Under the pieces are notes generated by a model. That model saw only the letters and a list, made by a program, of their open reading frames with translations. It was not told the origin of the DNA and ran no database searches. A stretch of DNA of 64,000 nt, from positions 62,001 through 126,000 of IMG/VR virus record IMGVR_UViG_3300048694_001005. One strand, given 5' to 3'. The DNA comes from a virus. Positions within the stretch are counted from its first letter, which is position 1. Each line of letters begins with the position of its first letter. The position numbers and the translations under genes are program-made. Of this stretch, positions 45,561 to 53,056 are shown piece by piece.

Positions 45561-46733
45561 ATGAAACGAGCCAAACGTGTGGTCAAACTAACTGCGGATC
45601 AATTGGTGGACGAAAAATATATAGGTAAAGAGCCGGAATGGCATGGCAAGAAGTTCACTGATGCAGAGCTTGAGCATGCCATTATTCGTGGGCTTAATTA
45701 TTATGCACACTTTTTTAGTGGTCCCGAGTTTAAAAAGGAAATTGAAGCATGGCTGCAGGTTAACAGCAAGTTTACCAAAGCTCAAATAGAAGCTTATCGA
45801 AACAGTCCTGACGGCAAAAGTATCTCAACCCTGGGCGGTTTGGTGCGTATGCATACTCGTGGCGCACCGCTGCGACAGAAACATATTGATTACATTCTGC
45901 GCAAAGTGCAGGAAGTGTCGGCCAAAACTGACAGCGTTTTGGAAAAGATCCAAACGGAAACTGTGCCCGCAGTTAAAACAGGCAAAAAGGCTGTGGTCAA
46001 TTTGATTGATGGCATTCAAGCACGTATGCTTAATCAAGCTCGTGATATTGCGGGTGAAATTGATGGTGATTTGGACGATGCTGTTACCACAGGTGCAGGT
46101 AAGTTGGATGTTTACAAGTATTTGGTTGAGAAGCAAATTAGCCGTCCTGTTGCAGCCAAAATTCGTGCATTTTACGAAGGTGACTATGCTGAAATCAAGG
46201 CCAGCAAAGCCAAAGACGCTGATCCGCAATTGGCCGAAGCTTACGCCTTTCTCAAGGGCGCTAATCTAAAACGTGTTTTGGCTTGGTTTGAGAAAACGTT
46301 TAGCGACTTGGATAACTATGTCAAGCTGAAAAGCCTGGACAAGAAACCACGTAAACGTAAGGCCATTAGTGCAGAAAAAACGGTGAGCCGTATGAAGTTT
46401 TTGCGCGAATACAAAGAACTTAATTTGGTCAGTATTAGCCCTACAGAAATTGTAAAAGCTGAACAGCTCTGGGTCTTTAATACCAAGACTCGTAAACTGG
46501 GACGCTATGTAGCTGAATCCGGTAACACACTTACGGTCAAAGGCACTACGATTCAAAACTACAATGAGCGCGAAAGTATTGCTAAAACTGTGCGTAAACC
46601 CAAGGAAAAATTGCCAGAACTTATGAAGGCTGGCAAGGTCAACTTGCGCAAGTTTATGGATACGATCAAAGCTACCAGCACTAAACTAAACGGCAGGATC
46701 AACGCCGATACACTGTTGCTGCGTGTCGCATAA
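45561..46733 (+). CDS. Early-type conserved hypothetical protein (390 aa, basic)
   Basis: I do not recognise a named family. The protein is Lys/Arg-rich and largely helical. It starts MKRAKRVVKL, with a Trp/His-containing segment EPEWHGKKFTDAELEHAIIRGLNYYAHFF (about 24-52) and an IEAWLQVNSKFTKAQIEAYR helix pair that recalls uncharacterised proteins of aquatic T4-like phages. The last 100 residues are beta/basic (VWFNTKTRKLGRYV). It has no signal or membrane segment. It is isolated: a perfect sigma70 promoter with a dyad precedes it and its own terminator follows. This suggests early, separately controlled expression, perhaps as a nucleic-acid-binding or host-takeover protein. That function is inference. 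Confidence 0.8.
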   Translation: MKRAKRVVKLTADQLVDEKYIGKEPEWHGKKFTDAELEHAIIRGLNYYAHFFSGPEFKKEIEAWLQVNSKFTKAQIEAYRNSPDGKSISTLGGLVRMHTRGAPLRQKHIDYILRKVQEVSAKTDSVLEKIQTETVPAVKTGKKAVVNLIDGIQARMLNQARDIAGEIDGDLDDAVTTGAGKLDVYKYLVEKQISRPVAAKIRAFYEGDYAEIKASKAKDADPQLAEAYAFLKGANLKRVLAWFEKTFSDLDNYVKLKSLDKKPRKRKAISAEKTVSRMKFLREYKELNLVSISPTEIVKAEQLWVFNTKTRKLGRYVAESGNTLTVKGTTIQNYNERESIAKTVRKPKEKLPELMKAGKVNLRKFMDTIKATSTKLNGRINADTLLLRVA

Positions 46734-46756
46734 TAAAAGTCCTAAGTAGGTAATTT

Positions 46757-46784
46757 GATCCCGGGCATGACTCGGGATCTTTTT
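46757..46784 (+). terminator. Rho-independent terminator after the 390-aa gene
   Basis: GATCCCG (46757-46763) pairs with CGGGATC (46773-46779) around a 9-nt loop and is followed by five T. It isolates the early-type gene from gp13. Confidence 0.88.
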
Positions 46785-46806
46785 GGGCCTAATTCCTATC
46801 ACAGCG

Positions 46807-46814
46807 CATAAATA
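46807..46814 (+). promoter_or_regulatory. T4-type late promoter -10 (CATAAATA) before gp13
   Basis: CATAAATA follows the terminator and lies 16 nt before the gp13 ATG. AGGA at 46821-46824 is the ribosome site. Confidence 0.6.
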
Positions 46815-46830
46815 ACGGATAGGAAACCAT

Positions 46831-47880
46831 ATGGCCAGTATCGAAGAATTAAACAAATCCAAAGCACAATTACGCGCCAGAATACAAGATTATATAAGAT
46901 TGCGTCTGGGCGATGCCATGGTCGATGTTGAATTAGACGCAGAACATTACAACATGGCCATTGATCAGTCTATTCTACGTTATAGGCAACGTGCTGCAAA
47001 CGCGACAGAAGAAAGCTATGCCTTTCTAGATTTGGTTGGTGAGGTTCAGTCTTACACATTGCCACAGGAAATATTGGAAGTGCGTCAAGTATTCCGTCGT
47101 GGCATAGGCAGTGTAACTGGCACCACAGCAAGCCAGTTTGAACCATTTGCTTCTGGCTATTTGAATACTTATATGTTGGTAGCAGGTCGCGTTGGTGGAC
47201 TAGTCAACTATGAACTGTTTACTCAGTATCAAGAACTGGCAATGCGTATGTTTGGTGGACATGTGAACTTTACCTGGAACCGCGTGGGCAAACAATTAAC
47301 CATAGTTCGTAAAATGCCAAACTTGGGCGGCGCAAGTGGTACCGCTTCTGCTACTGCTATCGTTGGTGATATCATAACTGTAAGTGATACAAGAAAACTA
47401 ACGGTCAATGCTCCCATTACCTTCGTTAATACTACTTTTGGTAACGTAGAATCTGGCAAGCAATATTATGTAAAGTCTATACCAACCAATGGCGCACCAG
47501 GAACTATAACAATAAGTGATACTGTGGGGGGTACCGTAATTCAATTGGACGATGCAACTGGCAATATGAGTTGGGTCAGTGGTAATAAAGATCAAATATC
47601 AGAAACTGTATTGTTATGGTGCAATAACTATAAACCAGAGATAACCTTATTGCAAGATTATCAAATATTTCCCTGGGTTCAAGAATATGCTTTTGCTATT
47701 GCGAAACATACACTGGGAGAAGCGCGAGAAAAGTTCAATACTATAGCTAGTCCGCAGGGTGGCACAAGCCTAAATGGCGCCACGCTTAAAACAGAAGCTA
47801 AAGAATTAATGGATAAACTGGAAGAAGAATTGAAACTTTATGTAGATGGTTCTCAACCCTACTGGTTCGTGATTGGATAA
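46831..47880 (+). CDS. 13: Neck protein gp13-like
   Basis: The 349-aa protein opens with LRARIQDYIRLRLGDAMVDVELDAEHYNMAIDQSILRYRQ, parallel to the T4 gp13 start (LKNWLLRRLGEPVVKINVTDDQLEDRIDEALEYY). SYTLPQEILEVRQVFRRG follows, and later HVNFTWNRVGKQLTIVRKMP. gp13 with gp14 forms the neck collar that closes the packaged head. T4 gp13 is 309 aa. An inserted beta module sits at about 170-255 (GTASATAIVGDIITVSDTRKLTVN...). In T4, 13, 14 and 15 are adjacent; here gp14 and gp15 lie upstream on the opposite strand, separated by the early-type gene. Confidence 0.82.
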   Translation: MASIEELNKSKAQLRARIQDYIRLRLGDAMVDVELDAEHYNMAIDQSILRYRQRAANATEESYAFLDLVGEVQSYTLPQEILEVRQVFRRGIGSVTGTTASQFEPFASGYLNTYMLVAGRVGGLVNYELFTQYQELAMRMFGGHVNFTWNRVGKQLTIVRKMPNLGGASGTASATAIVGDIITVSDTRKLTVNAPITFVNTTFGNVESGKQYYVKSIPTNGAPGTITISDTVGGTVIQLDDATGNMSWVSGNKDQISETVLLWCNNYKPEITLLQDYQIFPWVQEYAFAIAKHTLGEAREKFNTIASPQGGTSLNGATLKTEAKELMDKLEEELKLYVDGSQPYWFVIG

Positions 47881-47884
47881 ACAT

Positions 47885-48271
47885 ATGAGAGCACGAGAAT
47901 TTATAGTTGAAACAGCACCTGACGGAAAAATGAAAGATGAACACAAAGCATCGCATACTGGTATGTGGCGTATGCGTGATGTTGGTGGCTATGATAGAAC
48001 TTACCACTTAAATCGTTTTATGATGGCTATGGCTATGTCAGATGGTAAAAGTACCGGCAAGATTGATGGTATAGATGCCAGTAGTTGGGTAGAGAAATTC
48101 AATATTGCTCATCCTTATACGCCACAGGAACACAATATGGTGGCCGCTGCAATGGCTACAATACCAACTGATGGTGAACAGCTCAGTGATGATTTAATGA
48201 GCCACGAAACCCCAGACGTCAATAAAACGAGTCCACTACCCAAAAAGAAAAAGAACCGTTACGGAGTTTAA
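47885..48271 (+). CDS. Small protein with T4-like capsid-targeting N-terminus (candidate internal head protein)
   Basis: The start is ATG at 47885; an upstream in-frame TTG is unlikely. The 128-aa protein begins MRAREFIVE-TAPDG. This parallels the capsid-targeting peptide of T4 internal proteins (MKTYQEFIAE), which the prohead protease gp21 cuts after (I/L)-x-E, so cleavage after E9 is predicted. The middle (MMAMAMSDG...IDASSWVEKF...YTPQEHNMVAAAM) is helical. The C-terminus is basic (SPLPKKKKNRYGV). The next gene is a partial paralogue with the same ending. Likely a DNA-associated protein packaged in the head; the function after injection is unknown. Confidence 0.6.
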   Translation: MRAREFIVETAPDGKMKDEHKASHTGMWRMRDVGGYDRTYHLNRFMMAMAMSDGKSTGKIDGIDASSWVEKFNIAHPYTPQEHNMVAAAMATIPTDGEQLSDDLMSHETPDVNKTSPLPKKKKNRYGV

Positions 48272-48640
48272 ATGAGATTTAAAGAAATCATGGAGCAGTT
48301 GGAGTTTCATAAAGATCACAAGGATGCTATTCCTGGTGCTGTAAAATCTGGTCTTGATGCAAATCCAGAAGGTCCCAGCAATTATTATCACAAATATAGG
48401 CTGGGTGTAGCAATGGCTGGCAGTCCAGAACATTTAGAGAATATAACTAATACTGGTCCTGCTTGCGATAACATGGTTACTTTGTCTTACACTGACGCTG
48501 ATCGTGACATCATTAAAAAAGCTCATAATAAAATGGGTTACCCATACAAAGAACTTACGTCCCAGGGTAGCAAAGAGCACGAGTCAGTAAACAAGGCAAG
48601 CCCAGTGCCCAAGCGTCGCAAAAATCAACACGGCGTATAA
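48272..48640 (+). CDS. Paralogue of the preceding small protein (candidate internal head protein)
   Basis: The 122-aa protein starts MRFKEIME-QLEFHKD, with an I-M-E triplet at 6-8 that fits a gp21-type cleavage site. The C-terminus VNKASPVPKRRKNQHGV closely follows that of the previous gene (VNKTSPLPKKKKNRYGV), and both share a helical block ending in a (Y)T-x-x-(E/D)-x-x-(M/I) helix. The ATG overlaps the preceding stop (TAAATG). I read the two as a tandem duplication whose N-terminal targeting peptide and basic tail were kept while the centre diverged. Confidence 0.6.
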   Translation: MRFKEIMEQLEFHKDHKDAIPGAVKSGLDANPEGPSNYYHKYRLGVAMAGSPEHLENITNTGPACDNMVTLSYTDADRDIIKKAHNKMGYPYKELTSQGSKEHESVNKASPVPKRRKNQHGV

Positions 48641-48644
48641 AAAT

Positions 48645-48672
48645 TTGACACCGCAGATCCTGATGCTACAAT
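48645..48672 (+). promoter_or_regulatory. Sigma70-like promoter of the dNMP kinase
   Basis: TTGACA (48645-48650), a 16-nt spacer and TACAAT (48667-48672) precede the kinase ATG by 18 nt. AGATCC (48655-48660) and GGATCT (48681-48686) form a short dyad around the -10; the right arm overlaps the ribosome site (AAAGGA). Confidence 0.72.
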
Positions 48673-48690
48673 AGCACAAAGGATCTAACT

Positions 48691-49338
48691 ATGAGCAAAA
48701 TCATTGCAGTATGCGGTTGGCAGGGGTCAGGTAAAGACACCATTGCTGACTATCTCGTAAACAACTATGGCTTTAGACGTGACAGCTTTGCCAGTACTCT
48801 CAAAGATGCGGTAAGTGTGATCTTTGGCTGGGACCGTGAGCTTTTGGAGGGTCGTACTAAAGCCAGCAGAGCTTGGCGTGAGCAAGTGGATCAGTGGTGG
48901 GCCGAGCATTTGAACATACCAGACCTAACCCCACGTTGGATATTGCAGCAGTGGGGCACTGAGGTAGGTCGTAGAGGCTTTCACGACAATATCTGGGTAG
49001 CTAGTTTGGAAAACAAACTACGCAAAACCACCGATGACATCGTGATTTCTGACTGTAGATTTCCCAATGAGATCGAAGCTTTACGCAATGCTGGTGCTAA
49101 ACTGGTGTGGGTTGAGCGTGGTGATAGGCCTGTTTGGTACGACTGGGCGGTACGCTATAACCGGGCCAATGATGAGCAGCGTACCATTATGCGCATCGTA
49201 GCCGATCTAGAAGAAAGCATGTTTCGGTACCGGATCCACGAAAGTGAGTGGGCTTGGGTTGGGCATGAGTTTGACTACAACATTGACAACAATGGTAGCT
49301 TGGAAGATCTATACACCCAAGTTCGTGCCATAGTTTAG
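48691..49338 (+). CDS. 1: Deoxynucleoside monophosphate kinase, T4 gp1-like
   Basis: The 215-aa protein has a P-loop G9-WQGS-G14-K15-D16-T17, the same GKDT form as T4 gp1, then ISDCRFPNEIEALRNAGAKLVWVERG (compare the PDTRQDHEMDAARAMGATVIHV segment of T4) and a C-terminal NNGSLEDLYTQVRAIV (NDGSLEELFSKIK in T4). It phosphorylates dNMPs to dNDPs for phage DNA synthesis. It is an early function placed among late genes, with its own sigma70-like promoter. It converges on the HNH gene, with a 4-bp overlap of the stops. Confidence 0.93.
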   Translation: MSKIIAVCGWQGSGKDTIADYLVNNYGFRRDSFASTLKDAVSVIFGWDRELLEGRTKASRAWREQVDQWWAEHLNIPDLTPRWILQQWGTEVGRRGFHDNIWVASLENKLRKTTDDIVISDCRFPNEIEALRNAGAKLVWVERGDRPVWYDWAVRYNRANDEQRTIMRIVADLEESMFRYRIHESEWAWVGHEFDYNIDNNGSLEDLYTQVRAIV

Positions 49339-49718
49339 AAGTCTGGCACCAAATCTCCCTGAGCCCATCCCGTCTTACTTTTAACTATTTCCAGTTCGCA
49401 ATTTAGGCAAATAGTTTTTAAGTTAGTGGGATGGGTATCACCACGACGACCATTTATATGGTAAACGTGTAATTGCTCACGATACTTACTCTTAAAGCCA
49501 CATTTCTCACAGTAAGTTTTCTTCTTGTAGCCTGATCTCATCCAAGCAGGATTTTTAGCTAGCCCCAGTCTTGAGCAACGATCGCATTTGGATCGGTAGT
49601 AAGTGACGCCAGACCTGATTAAGTTAATAGCACAAGGTTTTTTCTGGCACACTGGACAAGTTGGTCTAATTTTTTCCCTTACTTTCATTCTGTATTTATT
49701 GAAAAACCTTAATATCAC
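49335..49718 (-). CDS. HNH endonuclease with zinc-binding cysteine pairs
   Basis: The 127-aa basic protein has four CxxC-type pairs: CPVC (about 20-23), CDRC (about 45-48), CEKC (about 70-73) and CLNC (about 108-111). It also has an HNH-like segment VYHINGRRGDTHPTNLKTICLNC. This small HNH family recurs as a free-standing gene in aquatic T4-like phages. The longer frame starts at GTG (49716-49718, AGGAG upstream). A second possible start is ATG at 49686-49688, just after a minus-strand AATAAATA (49693-49700). It sits antisense between the kinase and sheath genes. Confidence 0.85.
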   Translation of the reverse strand: MILRFFNKYRMKVREKIRPTCPVCQKKPCAINLIRSGVTYYRSKCDRCSRLGLAKNPAWMRSGYKKKTYCEKCGFKSKYREQLHVYHINGRRGDTHPTNLKTICLNCELEIVKSKTGWAQGDLVPDF

Positions 49719-49755
49719 CTTACTTAGCTCCTAATCAGCACTGATTTTGGGGTTC

Positions 49756-49765
49756 TAAATAAATA
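49756..49765 (+). promoter_or_regulatory. T4-type late promoter -10 (TAAATAAATA) before the tail sheath
   Basis: TAAATAAATA lies 26 nt before the sheath ATG at 49792. AGGAA at 49780-49784 is the ribosome site. Confidence 0.68.
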
Positions 49766-49791
49766 TTGTTATTAACGTGAGGAACACAATT

Positions 49792-52700
49792 ATGGTATCA
49801 CTAGTATCCCCAGGAGTAAGTGTACAGGTTATTGACGAGAGCATTTATGCTCCAACAGCAGTGGCAACAGTGCCGCTAGTTATTTTTGCTTCAGCTCAGG
49901 ACAAAACTACGCCCAGTGGCACTACCGCTGCTGGAACGCTAATGGCCAATGCTGGTAAAACATACTTAATTAGCAGTCAGCGTGAACTAGTTTCTACATT
50001 CGGCACACCACAATTTTATAAAGACAGCAATGGTACGCCACTACATGGCTATGAAATTAACGAATACGGACTGATGGCTGCTTATAGCGCATTGGGCGTC
50101 AGCAATCGTGTTTACATGCTACGTGCAGACATTGATCTAGCACAGCTGGTTGGTACAAGTGTTCGTCCAACCGCAGCACCAGCAAATGGTACTGTATGGC
50201 TGGACCTAGCAGACACACGTTGGGGTCTGTTTGAGTGGGACGCAGATACAAAAACCTTCGTTAACATTGATAGCCCAACTTTGATCACATCTGTTAGCCA
50301 GCTTGTGGGTTCAGTAGTAACTGGTGCACCACTACAAACTATTGGCAGTGTGGGTGATTACGCTATTGTAGTAGCCAGCACACAAAATTCAGTTTACTAT
50401 AAATGCCATGACAACACTTGGCAAGAAGTTGGTAGCGATGATTGGTGTAGCCGTATTCCTGCTATCATCAGTGGTTATACTAACCCAAGTATTAACGCTT
50501 CGCATAGTTTGTTTATTAACACTCAGGAAGTTACTTTAACAGCAGCTACTATTGCTAATGTAGCCAGCAGAATTAATACAGCAGCTATAACTGGTATTAC
50601 TGCATTTAATGACAATGGTGTACTAAAAATTTGTGCAGACAGTACAGCAACCAGTGATGGCAGCACCGTGGACGGTCAAATTCACATTACTGCAGGTACT
50701 GGAACATTGTTGGCCAATTTAGGTATTACGGCAGGATTCTATAAACGCGCAACATTTGTAGCTCAGCCTCATACACAGGTTCCTTCTTGGAAAACCAGTG
50801 GTACCGATACTAGACCCAGTGGCAGTGTGTGGGCTAAAACAACTAGTCCAAATGCTGGTGCAAATTATGTGGTTAAGGTCTATAACTCTTTAACTAAAAC
50901 ATGGAATACGTCGGCAGCAACTCTGTCAGTTACAGAATCTAATCTAAACACAATATTAGATCCTGCTGGTGGTGGTGCCAATATTGCGCAGGGTTCTTTT
51001 GCAGTGATAGTAAACAGTATGAGACAATCACCAACTGTGGCGGAGTTTGAACTTCACACCCGTGCGGTTTATGGTGCTACGGTAATTACTGGCACGGCAA
51101 CTAATCCAACCCTAAGCACCCCAGCCAGTTTCACAATTGGTACTAGTGTAGTTGGTGGCACCAGTATTACTAATACTACTTCGGTAACTGTTCCCAGTTC
51201 TAGCCTTGTTGATCTAGTTACCGCAATTCAATCACTTAATATTGAAAACTTAACAGTATCTATAACAACTGCTGGTGCTATACAGTTTACTCATACCAAA
51301 GGCGGAAATATTGTGTTTAATAACACAAGCGGAACTCCGTTGACGACATTGGGTATCACTAGCAGCACACCTTATGTAACTTTGAGAGCAAACGGAACTC
51401 TTGCTGGCAGCAATTGGGTAGCAGCTACCTATACAGCAAGCATGGAAACACCCAGCACTGATCCTGAGACTGGTACATATTGGTACGACAGTGTTACCAA
51501 TGAAGTTGATATTATGATTCACGATGGTAATACATGGAAAGGTTATAAAAACGTAACCAACGATGCTCGTGGATATAATCTATTCAACACAGATCCAGCT
51601 GGTCCCATTGTTAGTGCAAGCGAACCAGAAACACAAACAGATGGTTCAGCATTGGTATACGGTGATCTGTGGATTGATACCAGTGATTTGGAAAATTATC
51701 CTAAGATTTATCGTTATGATAATGTCAGTGGCATGGGCAAATGGCAGTTGATTGACAACACTGATCAAACTACTGAAAACGGTATTTTATTTGCAGATGC
51801 CCGTTGGGCAACTAACGGCACCACTGATGTAATTACCGATGACAAACCCACCATTGTATCACTACAAAGCAGCAATCATTTGGATATTGATGCACCAGTT
51901 GCAGCAAACTATCCACGTGGCATGTTGTTGTGGAATACACGTCGTAGTGGCTACAATGTTAAAAAGTTTGTTTACAATTACTTCAATGCTACGGACTTTC
52001 CAGATGATACGTTGCCAGACTACACTAATGCATGGGTAAATGCCAGCGGAAACAGAAACGACGGCAGCCCATACATGGGACGCAAAGCAGCTCGCGTAAT
52101 CATTACTAGTGCAATGGCCGCTGTGGTTAGTACCAGCACTGAAATACGTGAAGAACAACGTAATTTTAATTTGATCACTTGCCCAGGTTATCCTGAACTA
52201 GCTGATGAAATGATTGCGTTGAATAACGATCGCAAATCTACTGCGTTCATTATTGCTGATACTCCTATGCGTTTAGCAGCAAATGGTACTGTATTGCAGA
52301 ACTGGGCACTGGGCAATGATTATGACAGCATTACAAATGCTGATCCATATGTTGGCGTCTTTTATCCTAGCGGTGTAACTAGCAATCCATTTACAACTGG
52401 TAATGCAGAAATTTTGGTACCACCAAGTCATATGGCATTGCGTGTTATTATTCGCAACGATGATGTGGCATTCCCCTGGTTTGCGCCAGCAGGATTACGT
52501 CGTGGATTAGTTGATAATGCTACTCGTGTAGGTTATATTGATGCAGCTACGGGTGAGCTACAGACGGTGGGTATTACCGAAGCACTGCGTGATACACTTT
52601 ATGAGAACAAGATCAATCCAATTACTTACTTGCCTGGAACAGGCCTAGTAGTGTATGGACAAAAGACCTTGAACCCATACGCCAGCGCACTGGATCGCAT

Positions 52701-53013
52701 CAATGTTGCACGTTTAGTTGTTTACATTCGTGAACGCTTGCAGCAAATCGTCAAGCCATTCTTGTTTGAACCCAACGACAAGATTACACGCGATGAAGCT
52801 AAACAGGTTGTTGAAAGTTTAATGAACGACTTGGTGGCAAAACGTGGTCTGTACGATTATTTGGTAATTTGTGATACGACAAATAATACTCCGGATCGCA
52901 TTGATCGTAATGAGTTGTATATTGACGTAGCTATTGAACCAGTAAAAGCAGTGGAATTTATTTATATTCCAGTGCGTATTAAGAATACTGGTTCAATCGC
53001 AGCAGGTACTTAA
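49792..53013 (+). CDS. 18: Tail sheath protein gp18 (enlarged)
   Basis: The start is ATG at 49792 (an upstream in-frame GTG lacks a well-placed ribosome site). The N-terminus VSLVSPGVSVQVIDES and the C-terminal third (NDDVAFPWFAPAGLRRG, then YENKINPITYLPGTGLVVYGQKTL, NVARLVVYIRERLQQIVKPFLFEPND, AIEPVKAVEFIYIPVRI) are classic contractile sheath. The length is about 1,073 aa against 659 in T4. The additional sequence lies between residues about 120 and 640 and includes two modules (about 231-318 and 443-533) of the form short strand, helix with V-x-x-I-N, strand with G-x-L-x-I, then L-x-x-L-G-I. Such insertions would project from the sheath surface. It contracts to drive the tube into the host. 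Confidence 0.95.
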   Translation: MVSLVSPGVSVQVIDESIYAPTAVATVPLVIFASAQDKTTPSGTTAAGTLMANAGKTYLISSQRELVSTFGTPQFYKDSNGTPLHGYEINEYGLMAAYSALGVSNRVYMLRADIDLAQLVGTSVRPTAAPANGTVWLDLADTRWGLFEWDADTKTFVNIDSPTLITSVSQLVGSVVTGAPLQTIGSVGDYAIVVASTQNSVYYKCHDNTWQEVGSDDWCSRIPAIISGYTNPSINASHSLFINTQEVTLTAATIANVASRINTAAITGITAFNDNGVLKICADSTATSDGSTVDGQIHITAGTGTLLANLGITAGFYKRATFVAQPHTQVPSWKTSGTDTRPSGSVWAKTTSPNAGANYVVKVYNSLTKTWNTSAATLSVTESNLNTILDPAGGGANIAQGSFAVIVNSMRQSPTVAEFELHTRAVYGATVITGTATNPTLSTPASFTIGTSVVGGTSITNTTSVTVPSSSLVDLVTAIQSLNIENLTVSITTAGAIQFTHTKGGNIVFNNTSGTPLTTLGITSSTPYVTLRANGTLAGSNWVAATYTASMETPSTDPETGTYWYDSVTNEVDIMIHDGNTWKGYKNVTNDARGYNLFNTDPAGPIVSASEPETQTDGSALVYGDLWIDTSDLENYPKIYRYDNVSGMGKWQLIDNTDQTTENGILFADARWATNGTTDVITDDKPTIVSLQSSNHLDIDAPVAANYPRGMLLWNTRRSGYNVKKFVYNYFNATDFPDDTLPDYTNAWVNASGNRNDGSPYMGRKAARVIITSAMAAVVSTSTEIREEQRNFNLITCPGYPELADEMIALNNDRKSTAFIIADTPMRLAANGTVLQNWALGNDYDSITNADPYVGVFYPSGVTSNPFTTGNAEILVPPSHMALRVIIRNDDVAFPWFAPAGLRRGLVDNATRVGYIDAATGELQTVGITEALRDTLYENKINPITYLPGTGLVVYGQKTLNPYASALDRINVARLVVYIRERLQQIVKPFLFEPNDKITRDEAKQVVESLMNDLVAKRGLYDYLVICDTTNNTPDRIDRNELYIDVAIEPVKAVEFIYIPVRIKNTGSIAAGT

Positions 53014-53026
53014 TTAGCAACAAACA

Positions 53027-53056
53027 AAATAAAGGGGCTACGGCCCCTTTATTTTT
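53027..53056 (+). terminator. Bidirectional terminator between gp18 and the antisense endonuclease
   Basis: A perfect 12-bp stem, AAATAAAGGGGC (53027-53038) with GCCCCTTTATTT (53043-53054), encloses a TACG loop and is followed by T. It ends the sheath transcript and also includes the stop codon of the minus-strand endonuclease gene (53049-53051), giving termination in both directions. Confidence 0.9.
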
